DNA of 48,201 nt from Aquimarina aquimarini (lineage in GTDB: Bacteria; Bacteroidota; Bacteroidia; Flavobacteriales; Flavobacteriaceae): positions 1-48,201 of the forward strand of contig NZ_OMKE01000002.1 of NCBI RefSeq assembly GCF_900299535.1, written 5' to 3'. Position numbers and translations under genes: made by a program. This document shows positions 1 to 8,350 of the stretch, piece after piece (position 1 is the stretch's first letter; every line of letters starts with the position of its first letter). A model generated the notes under the pieces. It ran no database searches and had not been told where the DNA came from. It saw nothing but the letters and a program-made list of their open reading frames with translations.

Positions 1-246
1 ATATCGTTCTTTCATCCACACGCCTTGTGCGTATCTGCATGCTCCTGCACGAATGGGTAGGTCTTCTGCATAGGTATCCCAATCTAATCCTATATTGGTT
101 AGGGCTTCTTTGTCTTGTTGTATCCAGACATATAGATTTTCTGCTTCTTGTACTACCACATCTATCGGAGTTCTTGGTGGTAAGGCATCTTCTGATAACA
201 TAGATTCTAGCAAACTTAGCTTGGTGTCATAATTTTGTTTTGACAT
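1..246 (-). CDS. N-terminal part of a conserved hypothetical protein (runs off the window)
   Basis: An open frame reads from an ATG at 246 down to the window edge, giving 82 residues beginning MSKQNYDTKLSLLESML. It is acidic, has no signal peptide or membrane segment, and contains a Trp/Tyr-rich middle (LYVWIQQDK) followed by a Cys-containing stretch near residue 72. The C-terminus lies outside the window. I do not recognise a named family, although the sequence looks like a small conserved flavobacterial protein. Upstream (250-330) shares a CTATAGTTAGT motif with the region upstream of the DUF262 gene. Confidence 0.6.
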   Translation of the reverse strand, partial: MSKQNYDTKLSLLESMLSEDALPPRTPIDVVVQEAENLYVWIQQDKEALTNIGLDWDTYAEDLPIRAGACRYAQGVWMKERY

Positions 247-341
247 GTTTTTGTATTTTATTGATTAATACTGTTTTAAAATACAATAATAGCTATAGTT
301 AGTTCCGTTTTCTGAGACTGAGGATTTTTTTTATTTGTTAA

Positions 342-394
342 TTAGTATTGAGAAGTTAGTATTGAGAAGTTAGTATTGAGAAGTTAGTATTGGG
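342..394. repeat. 14-bp tandem repeat (3 full copies plus a partial)
   Basis: The unit TTAGTATTGAGAAG is repeated head to tail from 342, 356 and 370, with a partial fourth copy (TTAGTATTGGG) at 384. It lies between the terminator of the DUF262 gene and the start of the partial gene at 246. The 247-494 gap shows no coding potential. Confidence 0.9.
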
Positions 395-430
395 TATTAG
401 TTATTGGTTGATGGTGAAACTTTGGTATAT

Positions 431-452
431 AAAGAAAACCCCTGTATAGAGG
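431..452 (-). terminator. Rho-independent-like terminator after the DUF262 gene
   Basis: On the minus strand CCTCT-ATAC-AGGGG forms a short hairpin (439-452, one G-U pair) followed directly by TTTTCTTT (431-438). An almost identical element lies at 3363-3384 behind the GIY-YIG helicase gene, so the element is duplicated. Confidence 0.6.
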
Positions 453-494
453 ACGTATAGTGTGTTGTTTGTATGGGGTTGTGGGTTTTTGTTG

Positions 495-2249
495 TTATCT
501 TTCTGATTCTTGGTCAACTTTAAAAGCTATCCCATATTTAATTTTTAGGTACTCTATCATTTTACTTTTTCTTTTTTCAATAAACTCTATTGGTCTGTCC
601 CATATATCATCATTGAAGTTAATTTGGTTATTCTCGTTTATTGGAAATAAAAAATCATATTCAGTTACATATTTACTTCCTATCAATTTTTCATTTTTCG
701 AATTTGTAGCTTTATCAGTAAAAAACATTTTAGGGTGTATGTTAGTTTTAAAACTATTTATGTCTCCTTTTGTTGGTTGCATATTCCAAACAACATCAAC
801 ATTTATATCATAATTTTCATCTCTATTTTTGAGTTTTATTGGAAAAATATGATCTATTTCTGGGTTAAAACGCCCTTTAATATCAGGTTCAAATTGATAT
901 ATTCTTTCTGGTGTTAAAATTTTTAAAACAAACCAGTTGTAACCTACAAAGGTGTTTTCATAAACTTCCGTATTTCTTTTTTTCTTTATTCTAATAAAAT
1001 CTTCAATTTTATCTAAAGGGAAATCAAATAATTTCTTGTTTTTTTGCGATTGTTCAATAATAATTCTGCTAAAATTATCTATGAAACTTTGTAAATTCCA
1101 ATCATTAATTTGTGATTTTATAAAATACTTATTTATACCCTTTAAGTTCTCACTAGAGATATCTTTGAATTTAAATCCTTTATTGAATATTTCATAGAAA
1201 TAAATTATGATAGGTAATAATGCAAGATTTCGAGGGATGATCGAATTATTATTAATTCTAAATTGCCCCCATAAATAATCTGCAAAGAAAGATTGTAATG
1301 GGACTTCTAAGTTATTCCAAATAGATTTAAACAATTCAATTTCATTTTGTTTGACTTTTTGTGGATCAATTCTAACACCTCTCTTAACTAATAAATATAT
1401 AAGTTGAAGGATATTATAAGCATTGAATAAATATCCTTTCCCAGTAATATTATATATGTTTTTAGAACAACCTTGAAGTTTTTCCTCAAAGTCGTAATGT
1501 TCTGACTTTATTTTAGAAAATAACAAATCCGCTAATGAGAGTGCCATTCCTCCAGTATTAAGTCTTTCGAAAACTTCATTAACAACTTTCTTATTTGTAG
1601 TTATTATTGGGAAATATGCAAGTGACTTTTTCTCAGTCTTAACAAAAATATCCCAAAGTATATCGGTGTTATTCTCAATTAAAGTTTCCTCTGCATCAGA
1701 AATATCTTCTTTGAGTTTTATTATTGATTTTCTGAATACTCTCTTATTTTCATCTGGCAGTTTTGAAAAAAGTTGGTTCATTCGAATTTTGTTCCATTCA
1801 AGCTTAGCATTCTTTTCTACAAAAGAAAACCCAGTATCCTCAGGTTCAATACTGTTACTCAAATCATATAGTAAATCGTAAACTAATATTTTGTCTTGAA
1901 AAGTATATTTTAAACAGCTAAATAATGTTTGAAGTCTTTGTTGACCATCATAAATAAGCCACTTGTCTTTTCTCCCGTGAAGCCCTTTATCAACAAGTTT
2001 AGGAATTTCACCATTTTTGTAGTCAGTAATAAATTCTCTATACGGTATTTCTTCCTCTGTATTCCAAACTATTAAACCTCCGATTGGGTAACCTTTTAAA
2101 ATCGAGTCGAATAGTTTGCAAATATAAATTTCCGTCTCATAACGGCTTCCCCAAACATAAGGTCTTTGAATAGCGGGTAGAAACCAGCCATTCGTTCCTG
2201 CGTTTAAATTATTAATCGCTTCTTTTACAGAAATTCCTAAGTATGACAT
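495..2249 (-). CDS. DUF262/DUF1524 protein (GmrSD-type restriction-like)
   Basis: A 584-residue cytoplasmic protein. Near residue 100 it has the ParB/sulfiredoxin-like DUF262 signature DGQQRLQTL. A helical middle follows, and near residue 470 comes EIDHIFP with the downstream NMQPTKGDINSFK stretch, which is the His-centred DHxxP core of DUF1524 (HNH-like nuclease). DUF262-DUF1524 proteins include the type IV enzyme GmrSD, which attacks glucosyl-hydroxymethylcytosine phage DNA with NTP use. Here both halves sit in one chain, as in the GmrSD single-protein form. It stands alone, 131 bp downstream of the SLATT-like gene, and has its own terminator. Family assignment is firm; the phage target is inference. 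Confidence 0.85.
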   Translation of the reverse strand: MSYLGISVKEAINNLNAGTNGWFLPAIQRPYVWGSRYETEIYICKLFDSILKGYPIGGLIVWNTEEEIPYREFITDYKNGEIPKLVDKGLHGRKDKWLIYDGQQRLQTLFSCLKYTFQDKILVYDLLYDLSNSIEPEDTGFSFVEKNAKLEWNKIRMNQLFSKLPDENKRVFRKSIIKLKEDISDAEETLIENNTDILWDIFVKTEKKSLAYFPIITTNKKVVNEVFERLNTGGMALSLADLLFSKIKSEHYDFEEKLQGCSKNIYNITGKGYLFNAYNILQLIYLLVKRGVRIDPQKVKQNEIELFKSIWNNLEVPLQSFFADYLWGQFRINNNSIIPRNLALLPIIIYFYEIFNKGFKFKDISSENLKGINKYFIKSQINDWNLQSFIDNFSRIIIEQSQKNKKLFDFPLDKIEDFIRIKKKRNTEVYENTFVGYNWFVLKILTPERIYQFEPDIKGRFNPEIDHIFPIKLKNRDENYDINVDVVWNMQPTKGDINSFKTNIHPKMFFTDKATNSKNEKLIGSKYVTEYDFLFPINENNQINFNDDIWDRPIEFIEKRKSKMIEYLKIKYGIAFKVDQESER

Positions 2250-2380
2250 TTTGTTTTTTGAAAATTACAGTTTTATTGAGAGTTAATGTCTCGGCTATAG
2301 TTAGTGGTGTAATTAAAAGTAGTGAGCCTTTGGTTAATTATTAAAACTTGGATAATTATAACTCTTGTTGTAAAACATTT

Positions 2381-3025
2381 TTAAACACAAATTAATACAA
2401 CAATAACTATTGGAATTATAACAATCATACTTACGTACCAACCATATATATTCCAGTTTAACTTCTTTTTAATTTTTTTAATTTCCTTATCACTAAGTTC
2501 TTCTCCAAAATATAATAAGTTATTAACTCTGAAAGTGTTGAAATCAATATTCTCGTGATTAGCATATCTATTTAGTATTTCTTGATACCTTGAGTTAATC
2601 CTACCAGAAAAATCGTGAATTTCTATATCTGTTTTTTTGGTTTTTAAAGTTTTAAATGTTCTTAATTTATTATAAATCTCTGATAACTCAAGTCCACAAT
2701 TGTGATATTGATGTGCTCTTAACTTATAATCTTGATTACTCTCATACATACTTACAACAAGTAATAAAATTGATAATGCAGTAACTAAATAACTTATAAT
2801 ATTATCATTTGTATTCTGATTGATGTTATAAACTGAAATTAAACTTGTTATGATTAGATAAGCTGATAAAAATGATAAACTTATATTTGAAAGTTTTGAT
2901 TTTTTTTTAAATCGTTGATCTGCATAGAATCTTGCTCCTTTTGTACACCAAATTTTATGATTTAATTCTTCAAGGAAAGTTTTCTTTAGATACTCTTTAG
3001 ATTTAGGTAATTTTTTTTCACTCAT
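2381..3025 (-). CDS. SLATT-like membrane protein (candidate defence effector)
   Basis: A 214-residue protein with a lysine-rich cytoplasmic N-terminus, two adjacent membrane segments (about 50-68 and 80-97), a long charged helical stretch (about 100-185), and a C-terminal hydrophobic segment (about 195-213). This layout and the N-terminal WCTKGARFYADQRF followed by a Tyr/Ser/Glu-rich middle match SLATT proteins (SMODS-associated and related two- or four-TM effectors). Those are predicted pore-forming effectors found beside nucleotidyltransferases or reverse transcriptases. No synthetase or transcriptase is next to it here; the neighbours are the DUF262 gene and the GIY-YIG helicase. Assignment is by pattern only. 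Confidence 0.65.
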   Translation of the reverse strand: MSEKKLPKSKEYLKKTFLEELNHKIWCTKGARFYADQRFKKKSKLSNISLSFLSAYLIITSLISVYNINQNTNDNIISYLVTALSILLLVVSMYESNQDYKLRAHQYHNCGLELSEIYNKLRTFKTLKTKKTDIEIHDFSGRINSRYQEILNRYANHENIDFNTFRVNNLLYFGEELSDKEIKKIKKKLNWNIYGWYVSMIVIIPIVIVVLICV

Positions 3026-3068
3026 AAATTATTTCAATGGTTAATTTAATGTTTTACAACAATTGAAT

Positions 3069-3170
3069 ACAGTCATTATAGTAACTATACGTCTTTTGAT
3101 ATCTAAAATAAAAATACTACGATTTTTTATAGAAGCGGTTACGGGAAACCCTCATGAAAAATTAATAAAA
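3069..3170. repeat. Dispersed intergenic element copy A, with palindrome 3077-3089
   Basis: Upstream of the SLATT-like gene, a stretch begins with ACAGTCATTATAGTAACTAT and continues through AATAAAAATAC, ATTTTTTATA and a GTT..AAC..CTCAT block. The same order of blocks occurs at 6006-6125 upstream of the mazG-like gene. The centre TATAGT-A-ACTATA is an operator-like inverted repeat. The 3026-3451 gap otherwise holds a microsatellite, a dispersed hairpin and a terminator, with no gene visible. Confidence 0.65.
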
Positions 3171-3184
3171 TACTGTATGATTGG

Positions 3185-3233
3185 TAGTGAGTAGTGAGTA
3201 GTGAGTAGTGAGTAGTGAGTAGTGAGTAGTGAG
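3185..3233. repeat. 7-bp microsatellite, seven exact copies
   Basis: TAGTGAG is repeated seven times without a mismatch (49 bp) in the non-coding gap between the SLATT-like gene and the GIY-YIG helicase gene. Arrays of this kind can change length by slippage. Confidence 0.95.
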
Positions 3234-3271
3234 AAAACTGTATTGAGTATTAGTTATTGGGTGTTCTATAG

Positions 3272-3308
3272 TACTCCTTGGTTCCCACCCTGCGCTGGGA
3301 GGACAAAA
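3272..3308. repeat. Dispersed hairpin repeat, copy 1
   Basis: This stretch reads TACTCCTTGGTTCCCACCC then TGCGCTGGGAGGACAAAA. TCCCA and TGGGA form a short stem. It matches 8351-8388 at most positions, including the flanking TACTC-TTGGT and GGAGGACA blocks. Confidence 0.7.
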
Positions 3309-3362
3309 CTTTCTCTATAAAACAGCGTTGGTATTTGGTTGGTGGTGAAACTTGGTATATAT

Positions 3363-3384
3363 AAAGAAAACCCCTGTATAGAGG
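3363..3384 (-). terminator. Terminator after the GIY-YIG helicase gene
   Basis: The same CCTCT-ATAC-AGGGG hairpin plus TTTTCTTT tail found at 431-452 is repeated here, with about 50 bp of matching flank on each side (for example GGTGAAACTT on the distal side and ATGGGGTTGTGGG on the proximal side). Confidence 0.6.
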
Positions 3385-3451
3385 AGTATATAAAATCGTA
3401 TTCTTTAAAATTATGGGGTTGTGGGGTGGTTATTGTTGTTGTAGTGCGTTT

Positions 3452-5644
3452 TTATTTTAATACGCATTCAAAGATTCCTAATACTTTAAACGTTGACATA
3501 TCTTCATCTTCTAACACTATGTTTTTATATGTGCTATGGGTAGATAAAGGCTTTAAAATAATAGATTGGTGTTTCCAACCATTTTCATCTTCATGTTTTT
3601 TACTTTCATATTCTTTGACAGTATAACAAGAACCAAAATCAGAATCGTGCATGTTGGTGTTTTCAACCAAAACTATTTGGCCATTTCTTGAACCTCCTGA
3701 ATATTTTCTAAATAAACAGAATGCCCCATTTGGAATTACCTTATTCATAGACTCACCAATTACCTGACATGCAAATAAGTCTTTACTCGGTTTAATTTTG
3801 TTAGGAATATTAAGCCATTTCACATCTTCTACTTGTTGTAATTCACCAAATGTACCAGCTGCTACTTTTAGGTTGTAAAGTGGAATTGAGTTTTCAAAAG
3901 GTTTGATATTCTCTGTTTTGAATAATGTGTTGATTTCAACTTGATCGGTTGTGTATTTAGGGACAAAAGATTCAAAATGAGCTTTCAATAAGGGGTCGCA
4001 CACATATATATACGTGCCTTTTATTCCCCTAAGCATAATAGTTTTGTAAATATTTAAAATAAAGGTTTTTAATTCTTTAGGGTCTTTAATTGACTGTTTT
4101 CCGTTTTTATCAAAATAGTTTTCCTCGTTTATTATAATTTCTTTGGTCTCAGGATTAAAGGATATTTCGTTTCCAAAAATTATCCCAGAATAATTGAGGT
4201 CATAGCCTTGAGTAGTATGTATACATCCAACTTCATTTATTGCTCCATCTGAATTAATCCAGTCATTTGAAGTGCCATTCCATTTTAGTTGTACATCATC
4301 TATTTTAATATCAAAGGCATCTTTGTCCTTGTTTGATTTCCATTCCCAGGAGTAACCAGCAATAAGTCTTGAAAGACCACTTTCTGTATCACGTAATTTT
4401 ATTTGTTCAATCATCGTTTCTAGTGAATCGAACATGGTAAACTCGTACTCTTTAGAATTGAATATTGAAGAGCTTTCTTTTAGATTATTGTGTAATAAAG
4501 AGTCTATATATTCAACATATGCATTTCCTCCCTTTACTCGAAACTGAGATTTTAATTTGAGAATAGAGGTATCCTTATTTTTTTTGATTAGGTCAAATTG
4601 TTCTTTTTTCGCATCAGATGGCTTAATTGATTGCCCTTCATCATAAAATAAAACAGTATGCTTGGATTGCATGGTAACCCAGTCTAATTCACTTGCCTTA
4701 TGCTTATCTAGATTAAGTGCTAGACAAGCTTTATCAAAAGCCCCAAAATAGGCCCCTAGATTTATTCTCCTTCTCAACCTGTGCGACTCATCAACTACGA
4801 GCAAATCGTATTTTTCCTTACTCACTTGGGCTGGTCCAATAACCATACTAGCACTTAATCCTTTAATATTTTTAAAGACTTTTTTTAATGTGGTCCTGAA
4901 TGAAGACATTGGGACAACTAATGCCATTTTAGGATTTGGAAGTACCTTTTTTATCTGATTAACTAAATCTAGATAGACGTTTTCTTCTGTACCGAACTCT
5001 TTAAAACTAAAATCCTCTAATTCGCTTGAAAGCATTTTAAATAGGAAAATGGCTAAAATTGTCTTACCAGTACCAGCACCCCCTTCCACAATGGTATTAT
5101 CATATTTTCCTGTTGCAAGACTCTGTAATATCTGAAATAGTCCTTGGCTTTGTTCTTTAGTTAAACTTTTATAAGGGGAGTATTTAAAGAGATCAGAATT
5201 GTCAATATACTCAATAGAGTGTTTAGATATTCCTTCTGCTCTAAGTTGATTCCAAATCGTGTTAAAAATACCCCAGTATACTTCTTTCTTTTGGTAATAA
5301 TTGTGATTGGCAAGTCCAAGATTTGCATTTAACAAGGTGAATTTATTATCCCCTGACATATATTTTATCAGATTAGATTCTATATCAAGAGTAGCAGACT
5401 TGTTGAATTTTTCGCTTGTGATTAAATGGACAGATGTAAGTTTACTTTTAGTCTTATGTTTTAAGTGAGCACCCATTCTAGAATAGGCATCAGTAGTTTC
5501 ACCAATATATGCTGTTTTGGTATCACCATCACTTAAAATGTAAACTAGAGGCCAAAGGTCTTTAGCAAAATGATTAGTACTAAAATCTTCGAATAGACTA
5601 TTTTCAAAGTCGTAATGGCTTATTTTTACTTGAGTCGAAATCAT
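3452..5644 (-). CDS. GIY-YIG nuclease - DUF2075/SF1 helicase - S24 (LexA-like) protease fusion
   Basis: 730 residues with three domains. GIY-YIG: VYILSD (34-39), AYIGET (45-50), Arg56 and Glu89. SF1 helicase of DUF2075 type: Walker A GGAGTGKT (188-195), Walker B LLVVDESH (281-288), YDEGQ (334-338), CIHTTQGYD (474-482) and an Arg motif LRGIKGTYIYV near 540. LexA-like S24 domain: AAG cleavage site (Ala596-Gly597), GESM nucleophile Ser632 and Lys677 in YTVKEY. All the residues needed for autoproteolysis appear present. Its ATG overlaps the mazG stop by one base (TAATG), so the pair is translationally coupled. DUF2075 proteins with a GIY-YIG domain are often near defence genes; the function here is inferred. 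Confidence 0.85.
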   Translation of the reverse strand: MISTQVKISHYDFENSLFEDFSTNHFAKDLWPLVYILSDGDTKTAYIGETTDAYSRMGAHLKHKTKSKLTSVHLITSEKFNKSATLDIESNLIKYMSGDNKFTLLNANLGLANHNYYQKKEVYWGIFNTIWNQLRAEGISKHSIEYIDNSDLFKYSPYKSLTKEQSQGLFQILQSLATGKYDNTIVEGGAGTGKTILAIFLFKMLSSELEDFSFKEFGTEENVYLDLVNQIKKVLPNPKMALVVPMSSFRTTLKKVFKNIKGLSASMVIGPAQVSKEKYDLLVVDESHRLRRRINLGAYFGAFDKACLALNLDKHKASELDWVTMQSKHTVLFYDEGQSIKPSDAKKEQFDLIKKNKDTSILKLKSQFRVKGGNAYVEYIDSLLHNNLKESSSIFNSKEYEFTMFDSLETMIEQIKLRDTESGLSRLIAGYSWEWKSNKDKDAFDIKIDDVQLKWNGTSNDWINSDGAINEVGCIHTTQGYDLNYSGIIFGNEISFNPETKEIIINEENYFDKNGKQSIKDPKELKTFILNIYKTIMLRGIKGTYIYVCDPLLKAHFESFVPKYTTDQVEINTLFKTENIKPFENSIPLYNLKVAAGTFGELQQVEDVKWLNIPNKIKPSKDLFACQVIGESMNKVIPNGAFCLFRKYSGGSRNGQIVLVENTNMHDSDFGSCYTVKEYESKKHEDENGWKHQSIILKPLSTHSTYKNIVLEDEDMSTFKVLGIFECVLK

Positions 5645-5973
5645 TAAAGCTCGTTATATTTTTTTGCAGTTCCTTTTGCTTTTTCTATTGGATATTTTTC
5701 TCCATTCTTTTTGATTTTATCGAGTAAGATATCTTTGACATCAAATTTATATTTTTCAGCTAATAAAAGAGAGTATGCAAGAACATCAGCTAATTCCTCT
5801 TTTACTTTTTCCTTATCTGCTTCTTCATGAGATTTCCATAAAAAGTTTTCTAAAAGTTCACCTGCCTCAATATTAAGAGCAACAGCAAGATCTTTGGGAT
5901 TATGAAACTGTTCCCAGTCTCGTTCATTTCTGAATTTAATCAGAGCTTCAGTTATTTCTTTTATGTCACTCAT
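5644..5973 (-). CDS. MazG-like nucleotide pyrophosphohydrolase
   Basis: 109 residues, all alpha-helical in composition. It has the MazG/RS21-C6 metal-binding pattern EAGELLENFLW (about 36-46) and EELADVLAY (about 59-67), the ExxE...ExxD arrangement that binds Mg2+ in all-alpha NTP pyrophosphatases. The C-terminal KNGEKYPIEKAKGTAKKY is typical of the short dCTPase-like subgroup. Such enzymes hydrolyse (d)NTPs to monophosphates plus pyrophosphate. It is the first gene of a two-gene unit with the GIY-YIG helicase fusion. It may deplete nucleotides or remove modified ones during phage attack, but that is inference. Confidence 0.88.
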   Translation of the reverse strand: MSDIKEITEALIKFRNERDWEQFHNPKDLAVALNIEAGELLENFLWKSHEEADKEKVKEELADVLAYSLLLAEKYKFDVKDILLDKIKKNGEKYPIEKAKGTAKKYNEL

Positions 5974-6005
5974 ATTTAGTTTTTCTTAATGAAACACAAT
6001 AAAAC

Positions 6006-6125
6006 ACAGTCACCATAGTAACTATACCCCTTACATTTGTTAGGATAAAGGTACTACCCTCTATCCTTTATTATTTTTAGAATAAAAATACGGTATATTT
6101 TTTATACTAGCAGTTCTGAGAACTC
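6006..6125. repeat. Dispersed intergenic element copy B, with palindrome 6014-6026
   Basis: ACAGTCACCATAGTAACTAT and later AATAAAAATAC, ATTTTTTATA and AGTT..GAACTCATCAT blocks repeat the order seen at 3069-3170. It sits 33 bp or more above the mazG-like start codon, so both defence-type transcripts begin under related sequence. CATAGTAACTATA is the palindromic part. Confidence 0.6.
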
Positions 6126-6132
6126 ATCATAT

Positions 6133-6633
6133 CTAAAAATACTTAGACTTAAAAAAACAGATCACTAGTAATAAAAAAGTGATACTAGAAGAGATTGTAC
6201 GTACTAAGTTTCTATAATTCCATCTTGCTTCTATGGCTGTTCTTAGTTTTTTGGCGTTATGGGCTGTGATAGTTACCAAATCTGTGTCTTCTAGCTTTCT
6301 GTTTAAAGGGATGTTTCCTAAAAAAGTAACTACAAATACTCCTATCCAATAAATGAGAAATGCTATTATCAATACCCAAAACATAGGATTAGGGTAGGTT
6401 TTAAAATATACTATGGGTAATAACGCAACTGCTATCACTGCACTTATAAATATGATTCTAAATGTTGTGTTCAAAATAACACGGTTCATAGATTGCAATG
6501 CTTTTAGGTATTCTAAATCAGTTAGTTTACCGATACCAGGTTTTACAGCATTAGACCAGGTAAAGAAAATACCAGTCATACCCCCTGTAGATACAATGGC
6601 TATCATCAATATAATTGTTTCAATACGTATCAT
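6133..6633 (-). CDS. DUF1772 family membrane protein
   Basis: 166 residues with four hydrophobic segments (about 5-25, 57-76, 83-105 and 147-163). The pattern matches DUF1772, the anthrone oxygenase-like family: small 4-TM proteins with a conserved N-terminal GGMTGIFFTWSNAVKPGI, a LxxLQSMNR helix, and an FxGNIPLNRKL motif after the third segment. No enzymatic role is established for most bacterial members. The ATG lies 8 bp downstream of the SDR gene stop, so the two are very likely cotranscribed, with the AraC regulator upstream on the same strand. Confidence 0.85.
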   Translation of the reverse strand: MIRIETIILMIAIVSTGGMTGIFFTWSNAVKPGIGKLTDLEYLKALQSMNRVILNTTFRIIFISAVIAVALLPIVYFKTYPNPMFWVLIIAFLIYWIGVFVVTFLGNIPLNRKLEDTDLVTITAHNAKKLRTAIEARWNYRNLVRTISSSITFLLLVICFFKSKYF

Positions 6634-6641
6634 AATGCTAA

Positions 6642-7274
6642 TTAATAGGATAATCCTGGGGTTTGATATAGATATGTTTGATCTTTGATTTGTTTTATTA
6701 TAAAATCTGCTACATCGGCTCTAGAAATCTTTAAGGTAATAGAGGTATCGTTTGGTTCAAAACCGTGAAGGTACCGCCCCGTTTTTTTTCCATCGGTAAA
6801 TGATCCTGGTCTTACAATTGTCCAATCTAATCTACTATTTTTTACATATTGTTCTTGTAGTTCATGATCTAGAAATACGCCTTTTAGAAACCACCCAAAC
6901 ATAATATGTTTCCAGAAAAAATTGAGATTCCCATTGCTATCTCCTGCTCCTAGGGTTGTTTGGCAAATGAGGCGTCGTATATTATTGTTCTTCATAGCGG
7001 TAATAATATTTTTTGTTCCCTCTGATCTTACTATACTTTTTCGGCTTTTTCCTGATCCCAATGCTATAATTACTACATCTTGATCTGTCATCGCTTTATT
7101 TATAGTGTCTAATTGCAAAACATCTCCTTCTGCGATAGTGAGGTTGCCGTGTGTAAATTGTGATAATTTGCTTGCATTTCTGCAAAATGCGGTTACTGCA
7201 TATCCCGATTGAAGTAACTGTTCTAGCAGATGTTTCCCGATAGTTCCTGTAGCACCAAATACCAATACTTTCAT
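6642..7274 (-). CDS. NAD(P)-binding oxidoreductase, atypical SDR (SDR_a5/NmrA-like)
   Basis: 210 residues beginning with a Rossmann motif MKVLVFGATGTIGKHLLEQL, followed by an Arg in the NADP-preferring position (FCRNAS). The VIIALGS strand comes near residue 70 and the substrate-domain RPGSFTDGKKTGRY near residue 156. The canonical YxxxK catalytic pair is not evident, as is usual for atypical SDRs of this type (biliverdin reductase B-like, NmrA-like). It probably reduces or senses a small molecule with NAD(P)H. It sits 8 bp upstream of the DUF1772 gene and 117 bp after the AraC gene. Substrate unknown. Confidence 0.85.
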   Translation of the reverse strand: MKVLVFGATGTIGKHLLEQLLQSGYAVTAFCRNASKLSQFTHGNLTIAEGDVLQLDTINKAMTDQDVVIIALGSGKSRKSIVRSEGTKNIITAMKNNNIRRLICQTTLGAGDSNGNLNFFWKHIMFGWFLKGVFLDHELQEQYVKNSRLDWTIVRPGSFTDGKKTGRYLHGFEPNDTSITLKISRADVADFIIKQIKDQTYLYQTPGLSY

Positions 7275-7391
7275 AGCTTTTTTTTAAGATTATAAAACAA
7301 AAATATGGGAAGGGATTGCCCAAAAATTGAACAAAACCGACAAAGTAAAAATGAATGGGTTTGAGTGGCTTATTTTAATCTATAATTGGTA

Positions 7392-8174
7392 TTATTTTAT
7401 CTGATTAAGGTAATAAGATGGTGTCTGCCCTGTATAACGTTTAAATGTTCTGATAAAATGTGATTGGTCTGAAAACCCACTATCTAAGCCTATGTCTAAT
7501 AATGAGTCATATCGCGATTGTGTAAGTTTATTGATTGAGCTTTGAAACTGGATAATCTTTGCAAATTGCTTGGGGGTCAACCCTACATTAGACATAAAAT
7601 TGCGTTCAAACGTGCGTTCGGTCATATAAATCTGATCAAGGATATCTTTTATCTTTATTTGCCCTTGGCAATCAATGATGATCGATATGGCTTTCTCTAT
7701 CTTATCATTATCTGTGACTTGATTTGATTGAATTAATTGTAGCATCAATTCTAGAATGATTTGCACTTGCTCTTCTATATCCTGTGCATTAATGAGGCGC
7801 AATCTATAGTTCTCTATGGCTATATAGTGTATTTGCAATAAATCATAACAATCTTCATTTAATATTCTGGGGTCTACCCCTAGTAAATACTTTGATGCAA
7901 AAGGGTATAGTTGTACTACAACATATGAGTGTTGGCCTCTTACATCTAATGAGATAGGGCGTATGGTTTGCCCGTATAAAAACAACTCTGATAGTTTTTT
8001 CTTTTTTGGAAGCATAAAAAATCCATTCTCTGCCTGTTGAAACATAATCCCAGGGTATCCATCTGCATATAGTGGTATATTGGTGTGAGAATCTACACTG
8101 GTATTTTTGCCAGTCATAACACAGTTTACATAGGGTGCTAGGTCATCAGATATATTATATACGACTTCTTTCAT
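7392..8174 (-). CDS. AraC-family transcriptional regulator
   Basis: 260 residues. The C-terminal part (about 155-258) carries two helix-turn-helix motifs, including the hallmark LDIGLDSGFSDQSHFIRTFKRYTGQTPSYY. The N-terminal part looks like the DUF6597 sensor found in many flavobacterial AraC regulators (GYPGIMFQQAENGFF, LYGQTIRPISL). It most likely controls the adjacent SDR-DUF1772 pair, which follows on the same strand. The 8175-8428 upstream gap contains a dispersed hairpin repeat and no other gene. Confidence 0.9.
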   Translation of the reverse strand: MKEVVYNISDDLAPYVNCVMTGKNTSVDSHTNIPLYADGYPGIMFQQAENGFFMLPKKKKLSELFLYGQTIRPISLDVRGQHSYVVVQLYPFASKYLLGVDPRILNEDCYDLLQIHYIAIENYRLRLINAQDIEEQVQIILELMLQLIQSNQVTDNDKIEKAISIIIDCQGQIKIKDILDQIYMTERTFERNFMSNVGLTPKQFAKIIQFQSSINKLTQSRYDSLLDIGLDSGFSDQSHFIRTFKRYTGQTPSYYLNQIK

Positions 8175-8350
8175 TTAGCTGTTGGTTGATCGTTTGAGAA
8201 CTTGGCTATTGGGTGTTCAATATTTTTCACTTTTTTATTTCACTTTTTTATTTTACAGTTTACGGTTTTATATTTTACATTTACCAACATATTGATATTC
8301 ATTATTTTTGCTTTTTTTGTCATATCAGCGATCTATCATAATGTAATGAA

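Noticed and set aside
3185..3233. CRISPR-like repeat array
   Set aside because: Units are 7 bp with no spacers; it is a simple microsatellite. The 14-bp and 21-bp arrays also lack unique spacers of CRISPR size and no cas gene is present.
1..6130. Prophage
   Set aside because: No structural, lysis, portal, terminase or integrase genes; the S24 domain is fused to a helicase and is not a phage repressor gene.
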